Source: Streptomyces sp. NBS 14/10
GTDB taxonomy: Bacteria; Actinomycetota; Actinomycetes; Streptomycetales; Streptomycetaceae
Reading direction: 5' to 3'
Length of the DNA: 64,000 nucleotides
Assembly: GCF_002224125.1 (NCBI RefSeq)
Contig: NZ_NCSM01000023.1
Coordinates: 1-64,000, forward strand
Positions within the stretch are counted from its first letter, which is position 1. Each line of letters starts with the position of its first letter. A program made the translations under genes and the position numbers. A model generated the notes under the pieces. That model had not been told where the DNA came from. It saw only the letters and a list, made by a program, of their open reading frames with translations, and did no database searches. Below are positions 18,317-28,900 of the stretch, piece by piece.

Positions 18317-19182
18317 GGTGCCTCCGTCGGGCCCATCCGGGACTTCAGCGCGCTCAGCGCATAGTGCTTGGTGGTGTAGCCCCAGCCGGCGTTGGCCGTC
18401 CGGAGATAGCGGATCAGCGGCTCGCTCATGCCCGGTGCCGCCCGTTCGACGCGGTCGCGCTCGGCGTGGATCCGCTGTTCCCAGTCTTCGATGGTGCGGT
18501 GGTAGTGCGCGGTGAGATCCGAGAGCGCGGTGAGGCTGAACCCGGCCGACTCCACCGCTTCCACGAGCGTGGAGAGCGGCACCATATCGGCGAATCCGAA
18601 GATGTCCTCGGTGACGTGCTTGGTGCCCGGCCGCCGCGAGAACTCCTCGTAGGCGGCGTGGTTCCGGAAGCAGCTTTCCGACAGATACAGCGATCCGCCG
18701 CGGCGCAGCAGTTCGTGGACCTTGCGCAGCACCGCCGTCCGGTTCGGCATGTGCACGATCGAGCCGAGCATGGTGATCGCGTCATACGGGCCGGCCACCT
18801 CGATATCGCTGAAGGAGCCGTGCTCCAGCGTGATCAGGTCCGCCACGCCCGTTGCCTCCGCCTGGGCCCGGATGTACTCGAGCTGGGGGCGTGACGGTGT
18901 CACACCGGTGGCGTGGCAGCCGTACTCCTGGGCCATGAACAGGATCAGACTGCCCCAGCCGCAGCCGATGTCGAGCAGCCGCTCACCGCCGGTGAGGCCG
19001 AGTTGCCGCGCGACGAAGTGCAGTTTGTCGGTCTGTGCCTGATCGAGGTCGGTGTTCTGGTCGGTGTACAGCCCGGAGCTGTACTTGAGCCGCTGGTCGA
19101 GGTAGCCGGCGAACAGCTCAGCGGGCAGCTCGTAGTGCTGGTTGGTGGCCTGGTACGCCGCTTGGGGGGTCACGGTGGTCAT
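18313..19182 (-). CDS. Cyclopropane-fatty-acid-synthase-type SAM methyltransferase
   Basis: 289 residues. The SAM motif I is LLDIGCGWGS, preceded by the family signature HYELPAELF and LKYSSGLY and followed by GVTPSRPQ. This arrangement is shared by cyclopropane fatty acid synthases, mycolic acid cyclopropane synthases and some small-molecule C-methyltransferases. Next to two acyl-ACP desaturases, methyl transfer to a double bond (cyclopropane or methyl branch) on an ACP-bound chain is a good hypothesis. An O- or C-methyltransferase acting on another position is the alternative. ATG 19182 overlaps the ACP stop by 4 bp. Confidence 0.88.
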   Translation of the reverse strand: MTTVTPQAAYQATNQHYELPAELFAGYLDQRLKYSSGLYTDQNTDLDQAQTDKLHFVARQLGLTGGERLLDIGCGWGSLILFMAQEYGCHATGVTPSRPQLEYIRAQAEATGVADLITLEHGSFSDIEVAGPYDAITMLGSIVHMPNRTAVLRKVHELLRRGGSLYLSESCFRNHAAYEEFSRRPGTKHVTEDIFGFADMVPLSTLVEAVESAGFSLTALSDLTAHYHRTIEDWEQRIHAERDRVERAAPGMSEPLIRYLRTANAGWGYTTKHYALSALKSRMGPTEAP

Positions 19183-19484
19183 GGTGTCGTCAGTTCTCCG
19201 CTGACGTAGGTGTGCACCAGGGTGACCAGTTCCTCGACGGTGTCGGCGGCGAAGACGGCCTGGTCGTCGAACTCGATGTCCCACTGGCGCTCCAGTTTGG
19301 AGACCACCCGCAGCAGTTTCATCGAGTCGGCGCCGGGCAGTGCCTTGAGGGGGTCGGTGAGACCGATCTCGGCGGGGGAGACCTCCAGTTCGGAGGCGAG
19401 ATATTCGATGGTGATCGCGGCGATCTGCGCGCGGCTGGCGGGTTCGTGGGCGGTGGGCTCGTGGCCGGTGGGTTCGGCGGTCAT
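19179..19484 (-). CDS. Stand-alone acyl carrier protein
   Basis: 101 residues. The phosphopantetheine Ser is about residue 54 in PGADSMKLL, the ACP helix-II motif (with Asp before the Ser). The first 18 residues are a flexible extension (EPTGHEPTAHEP). It overlaps neighbours on both sides by 4 bp and lies between thioesterase and methyltransferase. It is therefore probably the carrier on which the acyl-AMP ligase loads a fatty acid and the desaturases and methyltransferase work, rather than the housekeeping fatty-acid ACP. Confidence 0.93.
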   Translation of the reverse strand: MTAEPTGHEPTAHEPASRAQIAAITIEYLASELEVSPAEIGLTDPLKALPGADSMKLLRVVSKLERQWDIEFDDQAVFAADTVEELVTLVHTYVSGELTTP

Positions 19485-20011
19485 GACTCTCCCGTACCGT
19501 GGTCGAAGTAGTGCTGGACGCGGCCGAAGGCGGCATCGTCGAGCTGCATGAGTTTCCTGGCTTGTTCGGAGCGGATCGGCTGGTAGGTGCCGGTGGCCAT
19601 GACGTGCAGTTCGCCGCCGGACCCGGTGATCTCGGCTTCGGTGTGCAGCACTCCGTTGCCCCGGCCGCTGATCCGCGCGACGGTCAGATACGGTTCGCCC
19701 ACCGCGAGCGGCAGCAGCATCTTGCTGCGCAGGGTCACGGAGAAGGCGAGCAGGCCGTGCACCAGGGCGAGGGTGTCACCCATCACCTCGTCCAGCAGCA
19801 CGTTCACGATGCCGCCGTGCACGATCCCGGGGTAGGAGGCGTAGTTCTCCGAGAATGTGGTCTCGGCGGCGTGGTCCCCGTTCGGCAGCCGCTTCAGACG
19901 CAGCTTGAGCCCGATGGGGTTGCGCGGCGAGCAACCGAAGCAGTTGAAGGAGGGCTCCGCGTGCCAGGGGAGTTCGATCGTCTCGTCGGCGGTGTGCTGT
20001 GCGGTGCTCAT
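19481..20011 (-). CDS. PaaI-like hotdog thioesterase
   Basis: 176 residues with a single hotdog fold. It shows the N-terminal NCFGCSPRNPIGL and the core GIVHGGIVNVLLDEVMG characteristic of PaaI/THEM4-type acyl thioesterases. It may release mis-loaded acyl groups from the operon's ACP or CoA, or hydrolyse the final acyl-ACP. In polyyne-type clusters a thioesterase accompanies the ligase, desaturases and ACP in the same way. 4-bp overlaps with both neighbours. Confidence 0.88.
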   Translation of the reverse strand: MSTAQHTADETIELPWHAEPSFNCFGCSPRNPIGLKLRLKRLPNGDHAAETTFSENYASYPGIVHGGIVNVLLDEVMGDTLALVHGLLAFSVTLRSKMLLPLAVGEPYLTVARISGRGNGVLHTEAEITGSGGELHVMATGTYQPIRSEQARKLMQLDDAAFGRVQHYFDHGTGES

Positions 20012-20874
20012 GCGGGGACCTTGCTGTTCAGCGACTCCTCGGCGATCGCCCGCCGCACATCGGACATCTTGGTCAGCTTGTGGCCGGTGAGCGCGGAGAA
20101 GTACTTGAACAGCTGCTCACAGCACTTCGCCCATTCTTTGCCGTCCTCGTCGACCTCGGCGAAGTAGGCGAACATCTCGTCGATGGTCTCGTGGTTCTCC
20201 AGCTCGGGCAGGTTTCCCTTGAACCGGCTGACCGGATGGCGGTACAAGTCGCGGGTGGTGCCCATGTAGATGTACAGGGTTTCCACGACCGAGGCGCATT
20301 CCTGTGGCCGTTCGGCCAGCTGTTGCGCGGTGTAGTGGACGAACTCGCGGGCGTGGCGGGCCTCGTCGCCGCTGGCCTTCTTCAGGATGGCCGCGAGAAC
20401 CGGCTCCTTCATGGTGCGGGCCACGCATTTGTACGCGTGGGTGGCAAGGACCTCGCAGATGACGTTGGTGGCCAGGGTGGCCGCCCGGGTGACTCCCGGT
20501 GGGTACGCCTCGCGCATCGAGGAGATCGTCCGGTGGTCGATGCCATGGCCCGCCAGCTGCAGCCAGGTCTGGAAGGCGAGATGGTGCTGGATCTCCTGAT
20601 AGCCCCAGATGCAGGCGAACTGCGAGAAGTCGTAGTCCATGGCGAACTCGTTGAGCAGGCCGTGGGTCGCGGCGATGACGTTCGACTCGCCCACGATGGC
20701 TCCCTTGGCGAACACGATGTGCTCGGGTAACACCAGATCGGGCCGGAACTCCTCCCATGGGATGTGGTGCAGCTCCCAGGTGGCGTGCTGATATTCGGCG
20801 AATATCCGGGCGCTGTGCATCCGGTCGTCCGCGAGCAGCGGGACCCCGGCCGGTGACTGTGTTCTGCTGTTCAC
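20008..20874 (-). CDS. Second ferritin-like diiron oxygenase/desaturase
   Basis: 288 residues. Four helices carry candidate iron ligands: Glu in GESNVIAA, YQEIQHH (ExxH), Glu in NVICEVLATHAYK and GDEARHAREF (ExxH). The spacing fits the soluble acyl-ACP desaturase/ferritin-like superfamily, but the sequence is distant from the companion at 17444. It may do a different reaction, such as a second desaturation, acetylenation or oxygenation. It overlaps the acyl-AMP ligase gene by 4 bp (20871-20874), so it is co-translated with it. Confidence 0.85.
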   Translation of the reverse strand: MNSRTQSPAGVPLLADDRMHSARIFAEYQHATWELHHIPWEEFRPDLVLPEHIVFAKGAIVGESNVIAATHGLLNEFAMDYDFSQFACIWGYQEIQHHLAFQTWLQLAGHGIDHRTISSMREAYPPGVTRAATLATNVICEVLATHAYKCVARTMKEPVLAAILKKASGDEARHAREFVHYTAQQLAERPQECASVVETLYIYMGTTRDLYRHPVSRFKGNLPELENHETIDEMFAYFAEVDEDGKEWAKCCEQLFKYFSALTGHKLTKMSDVRRAIAEESLNSKVPA

Positions 20875-22589
20875 ACCCGTTCTCCTCGGTCTGGACTTCC
20901 GGTGGCGGGGTACACCACCGCGCTGTCGCCGTCAGCGGCGGCCACCCGCCGCGCGGCCAGCACGCGCTGCCACTTTCCGCTGGTGGTGCGGGGGATCCAG
21001 CGGGGTTTGACCGCATAGACCCGCACCTGGGACAGGTCCAGCTCGGCCGCCACCCTTCTGCGGACCTCCGCGAGCACCGGGGCGGGGTCGGCATCGGTCT
21101 CCACGATGACGCCGATCCGCTCGCCACCCTCGGCATCGGTGTCGGAGAAGGCGACGCAGCGGTGGCGGTAGACGCCCGGCACGGTGCGCGCGACGTTCTC
21201 CACGTCGTCAGGGAAGAAGTTCTGCCCGTGCACCACGACCATTTCCTTGCGCCGCCCCGTGACGTACAGCTCGCCGTCGAGCAGGAAGCCGAGATCGCCG
21301 GTGCGCAGCCAGCCGTGGTCGAACACCTCGCGGGTCGCCTCGGGGGCGCGGAAGTAGCCGGTGGTCACCGGCTCCCCGGCGATCTGGATCTCGCCAAGCG
21401 TCCCGTCGGCCGCCACTGCCCCGTCGTCACCGACGATCCGCAGCTCGATGCCGTGCACCGCGCGGCCCACCGAAACCACAGGCTTGGCCGCGGGCGCTGC
21501 CTCGTCGACCGTGCGCGCGACACCGGTCGTGGCGAGCTCCTCGCGGTCCACCGTACGGATCTTCGGGGTGTCTCCGGGCGCGGGGTAACTGATCGACAAG
21601 GTGGCCTCGGCCATGCCGTACACCGGGTACATCACCGAGGGGCCGACGCCGCTGGGCGCCAGTGCCTCGGTGAACCGCCGCACGGTGGCCGAACTGACCG
21701 GTTCGGCGCCGTTGAACGCCAGCCGCCAGCTGGACAGGTCGAGCGCGGCAAGCCGCTCGGCCGGCACGCGGTCGACCAGATAGTCGTAGGAGAAGTTGGG
21801 CCCGGTCATCACCGTTCCGCGGTGTGTCGCGAAGTGTTCGAGCACCGTGCCCGGCCGCCGGAGAAAGGTGGTCGGCGAGAACGCGTGGACATCGGCCCCG
21901 TTGAGCCAGTGGGCCTGCAAACCGATCAGACCCATGTCGTGGAAGGTCGGCACCCACTGGACGAACACGTCGTCCGGGCTGAAGGCGCCCGAGACCACGC
22001 AGGCGCGCAGACCGGCCATGGTGGTGCGATGCGGCAGCATCACGCCCTTGGGCAGACTGGTGCTGCCGGAGGTGAACTGGACGATGGCCAGCGAGTCGGG
22101 ATCGACGGTGGGCAGCGTGAGCGGGCTGCCGGTGCCGCTCGGCGACGGCGGGGGCACAATGGCCACCCCGGTGGCCATTGTGGTGAGTTCGTGGCCGAGC
22201 TCGTCGTAGTCGGGATCCAGTACGAGGTGGCGCAGGCCAGCGACGTCCGCGATGCGCGCGAGGCGGTGCGCGGTGTCCCTCGGGTCACCGAAACCGGCCT
22301 GGACCGGCAGCACACTGATCGCCGCACCGGCCCGCCAGAGGCCGAAGAGCGTGGTGAAGAACCGGGCGGCGGTGGGCACCAGCACACCCACGATGTCACC
22401 GGGCCGCACTCCGGCGCGCAGAAACTCGTGCGCCGCGGCGGCGGAAGCGATATCGAGGTCTGCTGCGGTGATGTCGTCGCCTGCGGTGGGAAAATTCGCG
22501 CGGGAGTCCGGTGCGGCTTTCGCCAGCAGGGTCAGGCTTTCTCCCAGGGTCTGTCCGGCCAGTAAGGCAGGTCGCATGGATCGCTGCAC
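20871..22589 (-). CDS. Fatty acyl-AMP ligase (FAAL-type), first gene of operon
   Basis: 572 residues. The ANL adenylation motifs are present: FTSGSTSLPKGVML (phosphate loop), WVPTFHDMGLIG, YGMAEATLSISYP, and WLRTGDLGFLLDGELYVTG with GRRKEMVVVHGQNFFPDDVE. The HDMGLIG and MAEATL forms are typical of FAALs, which pass fatty acyl-adenylates to an ACP rather than CoA. GTG 22589 has AGGGGAA 5 nt upstream; ATG 22577 is an alternative. It heads the operon that includes the ACP at 19179, its probable partner, and is divergent from the PKS genes. Confidence 0.93.
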   Translation of the reverse strand: MQRSMRPALLAGQTLGESLTLLAKAAPDSRANFPTAGDDITAADLDIASAAAAHEFLRAGVRPGDIVGVLVPTAARFFTTLFGLWRAGAAISVLPVQAGFGDPRDTAHRLARIADVAGLRHLVLDPDYDELGHELTTMATGVAIVPPPSPSGTGSPLTLPTVDPDSLAIVQFTSGSTSLPKGVMLPHRTTMAGLRACVVSGAFSPDDVFVQWVPTFHDMGLIGLQAHWLNGADVHAFSPTTFLRRPGTVLEHFATHRGTVMTGPNFSYDYLVDRVPAERLAALDLSSWRLAFNGAEPVSSATVRRFTEALAPSGVGPSVMYPVYGMAEATLSISYPAPGDTPKIRTVDREELATTGVARTVDEAAPAAKPVVSVGRAVHGIELRIVGDDGAVAADGTLGEIQIAGEPVTTGYFRAPEATREVFDHGWLRTGDLGFLLDGELYVTGRRKEMVVVHGQNFFPDDVENVARTVPGVYRHRCVAFSDTDAEGGERIGVIVETDADPAPVLAEVRRRVAAELDLSQVRVYAVKPRWIPRTTSGKWQRVLAARRVAAADGDSAVVYPATGSPDRGERV

Positions 22590-22933
22590 ACTGATTCCCC
22601 TATCGCGGGTCGAAGACCAGATTCATGCATTCCGGACCCTTGATTGATAACGCTTTTGAGTCGGGCAATGACAGTTCTGGAGATCTCATCATGGCATGGC
22701 CGCGCGAGGCGCAGCGCCGCCGACGGGAATGACTAGGAGATCTGCTAAACACCCGCTCCACCGAGATGCTGGGCTTGGAAGCGCTTGACCGGAAAGGTTA
22801 GCCTGCGGATCTCGCCGCCTCTTCCTGGGAATGCCCCTGCTATTCGGCGGTATTCCCGTCGGCGATACATGTACGGCCTGCGTTCGGCACGATTCCGCCC
22901 GACGGTGAGACGGTGAACAGGACAGGTGGTTCC
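22590..22933. promoter_or_regulatory. Divergent promoter region between the FAAL operon and PKS genes
   Basis: About 340 bp without a gene. It must hold the promoters of both the minus-strand six-gene operon and the plus-strand PKS genes. It contains a perfect 13-bp inverted repeat (22718-22730 and 22852-22864), two direct copies of GGAGATCT (22679-22686 and 22736-22743) and an 8-bp palindrome TACATGTA (22866-22873). A TTGACC near 22787 could be a -35 element for the PKS genes. No pathway regulator gene lies in the cluster itself. Confidence 0.6.
22718..22864. repeat. Perfect 13-bp inverted repeat, 121 bp apart
   Basis: CGCCGACGGGAAT at 22718-22730 and its exact reverse complement at 22852-22864. 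A third GGGAAT-containing relative lies at about 22827. Placement in the divergent promoter region suggests a pair of binding sites for one regulator acting on both transcripts. Confidence 0.6.
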
Positions 22934-25900
22934 ATGCAGCCCGGAAGTACCGCACGCCTGACGCCAGTCGCGGTCATCGGCTTGGCCCCCTGCCTCCCGG
23001 GGGTTGCGCCGATCGAGGCGGCGCTGCGGGCGCTGGAGAACGCCGGCATCGTCCCGGAACGGCTCCGGGAGGCGGCGGCCGGTGTGTTCACCACCGAGCA
23101 GGCCGATCTGATCGCCGCCGAACTGGGCGTGGGCGGGCCCGCGTTGACGTGCGACACCCTCCCTGCCGGTGTGGTCCACCTGGCCTGCCAGAGCATTCAC
23201 ATGGGCGAGTCCGCGTTGGCGCTCGCCGGGGTCGCCGCACCGGAGGGCGGCAGCGGATTCCTCGTACTCAAGCCGGTTCCGGCCGCGGTGGCCGAAAGCG
23301 ACCCGATCCACTGTGTGATCAAGGGCAGCGCGCTGGGCCGGGGCGACGTCGTACAGCAGGCTTGTGCGCGCGCCCAGGTGGAAAGCGACCGGATCCAATT
23401 CTGGTGGCGGGGCGACTACCGGGCGGGCGACTACCACGCGGGCGAGGTCGCGTCGGACGGCCTGTCAGGCGGTGGCGGCGAGCCGGCCGGCCGGGGCGAG
23501 GGCGCGGTGGGCGCGGTGGCGGCGCTGCTGGAGATGCCCGTGCTGCTCTGTCGCGGCCGGGTTCCGGTCCCCGGCGCCCGGCCCGACCCCGAGCGCCGTC
23601 TCACCGCGGTCCACAGTTCCTCGGACGGCGCGGGCGTGGCCTGCGCGCTGGTGCTGTCGGAACCGCCCGCGCGCCCGTCGCCGTCGGCACGGACCGCGGT
23701 CCCGGCGCTGCCGTTGCTGCTGTCGGCGGGCAGCGAAGAGGCGCTGTGCGGCAAGGCGGAGAGCCTGCGCGTCCATCTGGCCGAGCCGGAGAGCCCGGAT
23801 CCGCTCGATGCCGCGCACACTCTGGCGGTCGCCAGGCCGCATCTGCCGTATCGCGCGGTGGTCGTCGGCGTCGACCGCGCGGAGCTCGCGGACGGGCTCG
23901 GCGAACTCGCCCTGGGCCGGGGCGGCGCGGGGAAGGCCGACGGTGGGCGCAGGGTCGCCTTCCTCTTTCCCGGCGAGGGCGGGCAGCGGCCGGGCATGGG
24001 GCGGGAGCTGTACCCGCTGTTCGATGTGTTCGCCGACGCGCTCGACGAGGTGTGCGCCCATATGGACGCGGTCGCCACCTGGTCAGTGCGTGATCTGCTC
24101 CTCGGTACGGGCAACGCCACCGAGGTCGCCCCGGCCGATGAGGCGCTGTACACCCAGGACGCGCTGTTCGCCCTTCAGGTGGCGCTGTTCCGGCAGTTCG
24201 AGCACTGGGGCGTACGCCCGGACTTCGTGGCCGGGCACTCGGTCGGGGAACTGGCCGCGGCGACGGCGGCCGGGGTGTTCCCGCTGCCCGACGTATGCGC
24301 GCTGCTCGCCGAGCGGATTCGGCTGTTCCGGGAGAAGACACCGGTCGGCGGCGCGATGGTCGCGATGCGGATCTCCGAGGCCGAGGCCCTGGAATCGCTG
24401 GCCGGGCTTGAGCATCTGGCCGGTATCTCCGCTGTGAACGCCCCGAACTCCGTCGTCGTCTCCGGGGATCGCGAAACCGTGCTGCGGATCGCCGGAGGGT
24501 GGGCGGAGCGGGGACGCAAGGTGAAACAGCTGCCGGTCGACCGGGCTTTCCACTCGCCGCATATGGCCGCGATGGCCGGCGACTTCGAGCAATTCGTCCG
24601 CGGCCTCGCCCCGCGACCGCCGCGCATTCCGATTGTTCCGGTGCACAACGCGCTGGGATCAGATCCCGGTGTCGTCCACCTGCCCGAATATTGGGGGGCG
24701 CAGGTGCGCGGCACCGGGCATTTTCTTCACTGCGTGACCAGCCTCGACGCGGCGGGCGTCGACACCTATGTGGACATGAGCGCGAACGGTGTGCTGGCGG
24801 CGCTGGTCGAGGAGACTCTGCCCGAGTCTTCCGCCGCGAACGCGCATATCACCGCCGCGCTGCACGGCGGCGGGTCCGATCTGCGCGCCGTGCTCGGCAC
24901 ACTGGGCGGGTTGCACACCCACGGTGTCCCGGTGGACTGGCCCGCCGTGTTCCGCGGCTGGGGCGGCCGGCGCATCCATCTGCCGACCGGCGTGGCACGG
25001 CCCTCCCGTACGGCATCCGCCGTATCCCGGTCGACGGAACTGCGGCGGGTGATCAGGACCGAGACCGAGGCGATGATCGAGGGCGGCTACGGGCCGGACC
25101 GGTCGTTCCTGGAACTCGGGCTCGACTCCCTCGCCGCCGTGCAGCTGGTGAACCGACTGCGGAAGCGGACCGGGCTGAAGATCGCCACAGCCGCGCTCTT
25201 CGACCACCCGACCCCGAACCAGCTGGCGGCCCACCTGGAGAACCGCACACCCCGGCCGGTGGCCGCCCGCCCCCGCCGGACCGGCCCGGACGAGCCGATC
25301 GCCATCACCGCGATGAGCTGCCGGTTTCCGGCCGGGGTGCGATCGCCGGAGGACCTGTGGCGGCTGCTCGCCGAAGGCCGTGAGGTCATATCGCCGATGC
25401 CGGAGGACCGCGGCTGGGACCTGGCCGGGCTGTACGACCCGGATCGCAAACGTCCGGGCACCAGCTATGTGCGCCACGGCGGATTTCTCCACGACGCCGC
25501 CGAGTTCGATCCCGCCTTCTTCGGCATCGGCGGACACGAGGCACTGGAGATGGACCCGCAGCAGCGGCTGCTGCTCGAACTGACCTGGGAGGCGTGTGAA
25601 CGGGCCGGTATCGACCCGGCCACCCTCCGCGGCAGCGACACCGGGGTGTACGCCGGGCTGTCATACGGCCACTACGGCACCGGCCCCGGGTACGCGGACA
25701 TCTGTCTGCGACCGCATCTGGCGATCGGCACCGGGGCCAGCACGGCCTCCGGCCGGATCTCGTACACCTTCGGGCTGAACGGGCCCAATCTCGCCGTCGA
25801 CACGGCGTGTTCCTCGTCGCTGGTCGGGCTGCATCTCGCCGCAGCCGCGCTGCGCCGCGGCGAGTGTTCGCTGGCGCTGGCGGGCGCGGTGACCGTGCTG

Positions 25901-28900
25901 TCGTCGCCCCTGGTGTTCGTCGAGTTCAGCCGTCAGGGCGGGCTCGCACCGGACGCGCGGGCGAAACCCTTCGCCGAGGGCGCCGACGGCACCGCCTGGG
26001 CCGAAGGGGGTGGCATGTTCGTCCTGGAGCGGTACTCCGACGCGCGCCGCAACGGCCATCCGGTGCTCGCCCTGATCGCGGGCTCGGCGGTCAACTCCGA
26101 CGGCGCGAGCAACGGGTTCACCGCGCCCAACGGGGCCGCCCAGCACCGGCTGCTGCTCTCCGCGCTCGCCGACGCCCGGCTGCGACCGTCCGATGTGGAC
26201 GTCGTGGAGGCGCACGGCACCGGGACGATGCTCGGCGACCCGATCGAAGCCGGTGCCCTCCTGGAGGCGTACGGGGCGCACCGGCCCCCGGACCGCCCGC
26301 TGCTGGTGGGCTCGCTGAAATCCAACCTGGGCCACACCCAGGCCGCGGCCGGCGCGGCAGGGGTGATGAAGATGGTGCTGGCCATGCGGCACGGGCTGGT
26401 CCCGGCGACCGTGAACGTCGACCGGCCAAGCCCGCATGTGGACTGGGACGCCGGGCTGCGGCTGGTGACCGAGGACACGCCGTGGCCCGACCAGGGCCCG
26501 CTCCGGCGGGCGGGCGTGTCGTCGTTCGGGATCGGCGGGACCAACGCCCACGTCATCCTTCAGCAGCCGCCCGCCGAGCCACCGGCTCCGGCGGAGCCCG
26601 TACGGAGCGTCCCCTCGCTGTGGACCGTCTCCGGCGGCTCACAGGCCGCTCTGCGCGCCCAGGCCGGACAACTCGCCGCGCACTGGGACGCCCATCCCGA
26701 CCTCGACGCGCGCGACATCGGCTTCTCGCTGGCCACGACCCGCTCGGCCCTGACCCACCGAGCCGTCCTCACCGGCGGCGACCACGATCGGCTGCGGCGC
26801 TCGCTGACCGCGCTGGCGGCGGGCCGGCCCGACCCCGACCTCACGGTCGGCGCGGTGGCAGAGGGCGGTCTGGCCTTTCTGCTGACCGGTCAGGGCAGCC
26901 AGCGGGTGGGCATGGGACACGGGCTGTACACGGCGTACCCGGTCTTCGCCGAGGCCTTCGACGAGGTGTGCGCCGGGCTGGGCCTGCCGGTGAAGGAGAC
27001 GGTGTTCGGCACGGATCAGGAGCTGCTGAACCGGACCGAGTACGCGCAGACCGGTCTTTTCGCCTTCCAGGTGGCGCTGTTCCGGCTGCTCGAAAGCTGG
27101 GGCATCCGGCCGGACCTGCTGCTGGGACACTCCCTCGGCGGGCTGACCGCCGCCCATCTGGCCGGAGTGCTGTCCTTGCCGGACGCGTGCGCGCTGGTCG
27201 CGGCGCGTGGCTCGCTCATGCAGGCGCTGCCCGAAGAAGGGGCGATGTACGCGGTGGCGGCCGCGCGGGACGAACTGAAGGAACTGCCGCCGGGCGTGTC
27301 GTTGGCGGCGGTGAACGGCCACCGGTCGGTGGTGATCTCCGGCGTCGAGGAGGCGGTCGTCGCGCTGGCGGAGCGGTTCCGCACCCAGGGCCGCCGGACC
27401 GCGCGACTGCGGGTCAGCCACGCGTTCCACTCCGCCTTGATGGAGCCCATGCTCGACGCGTTCCACACGGTCGCCCGGAGCCTGACCTACCACCCGCCCG
27501 AGATCCCCGTCGCCTCCGATCTGACCGGGCGGCTCGCCACCGCCGACGAGCTGTGTTCCCCCGAGTACTGGGTCCGCCATGTACGCGGTACGGTCCGCTT
27601 CCACGACGGAATGCGCACCCTCCATGACGACGGCGTCACCACCTTCCTGGAGCTGGGACCGGACACCACGCTCACCGAGATGGCCGCCGACTGCCTGACG
27701 GAAACCGCCGAGGCGGCGGTGATCCCCGCCCTGTGCCAGGACGATGTGCTCGGCGCCATCGCGGCGTTGCAGGTACGCGGCCACGGACCCGACTGGTCGC
27801 GGTGGTACGCCGGAAGCGGGGCCCGGCGCGTGGACCTGCCCACGTACGCCTTCCAGCGCAAGCGGTTCTGGCTGCTGCCCGACGCGGCCGTGACCCGACC
27901 CCAGCAGACGGACCGGGAAGCCGCGATGGACCGGCTGCGGTACCGGATCGGCTGGCAGCCCACGGCGGACCGGACCGCCTCCCCGCGCAACTGGCTGATC
28001 ATCCACTGCGACACCCTCCCCGTGCCACAAGCCCTCGGCGCCACGCTCGGCTCCCGGACACTGCCCCTCGCCATCGACGCGGACCGCACCGAGATCGCCG
28101 AGCGCCTGGTGACCGCGGCGAAAGGCGAACCGTTCGACGGAGTGCTGTCCCTGCTGGCGCTGGAGGAGCGGACTCGTCCGGGCACACCCGGCGTACCCGG
28201 GGGACTCGCGCTGACCACGGCGCTCATCCAAGCGATGGGCGACGCCGGGCTCGAAGCGCCCCTGTGGTGTGCGACGCAGGGCGCGGTGTCCATGGGCCAC
28301 GGCGACCGGCTCGGCAGCCCGGTGCAGGCCATGGCGTGGGGGCTGGGCCGGGTAGCGGCCCTTGAGCACCCCGGGCGATGGGGCGGACTGGTCGACCTCC
28401 CCGCCACCCTCGACGCACCAGCGGCCGAACGGCTCGTCGGAATACTCGCCTCGACCGAAGACCAGGCCGCCATCCGCACCACAGGAGTGTTCGTCCGCCG
28501 CCTGCTGCGCGCGCCGCTGCCCACCGATCCCCGGCGCGAGTGGCCCGTACACGGCACCACTGTCATCACCGGAGCGTTCGGTGCGCTGGGCCGACGCGTC
28601 GCGAAGTGGCTGGCCGCCCAGGGCGTCGAACGGCTGCTGCTGACGGGCCGGCACGCCGACGACCCCGAACTGGTCGCCGAGCTGACCGCGCTCGGCGCCG
28701 AGGTCGACACCGCCGCCTGCGACGTGGGCGACCGGGAAGCGGTGGCGGCCCTGCTCGCACGCATCCCCGAGGACCGCCCGCTGACCGCGGTGGCGCATGC
28801 GGCCGGGGTGCTCGACGACGGCGTGATCGACGCGCTGGACTGCCAGCGGCTCGCACGCGTCCTGCACGCCAAGGCCACCGGCGCCAAGAACCTCCACGAA

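Noticed and set aside
17444..22589. Calling the operon a polyyne or terminal-alkyne cluster
   Set aside because: The gene mix is similar, but the desaturases are soluble ferritin-like proteins rather than the membrane desaturases/acetylenases of known polyyne clusters, so alkyne formation is not supported by sequence.
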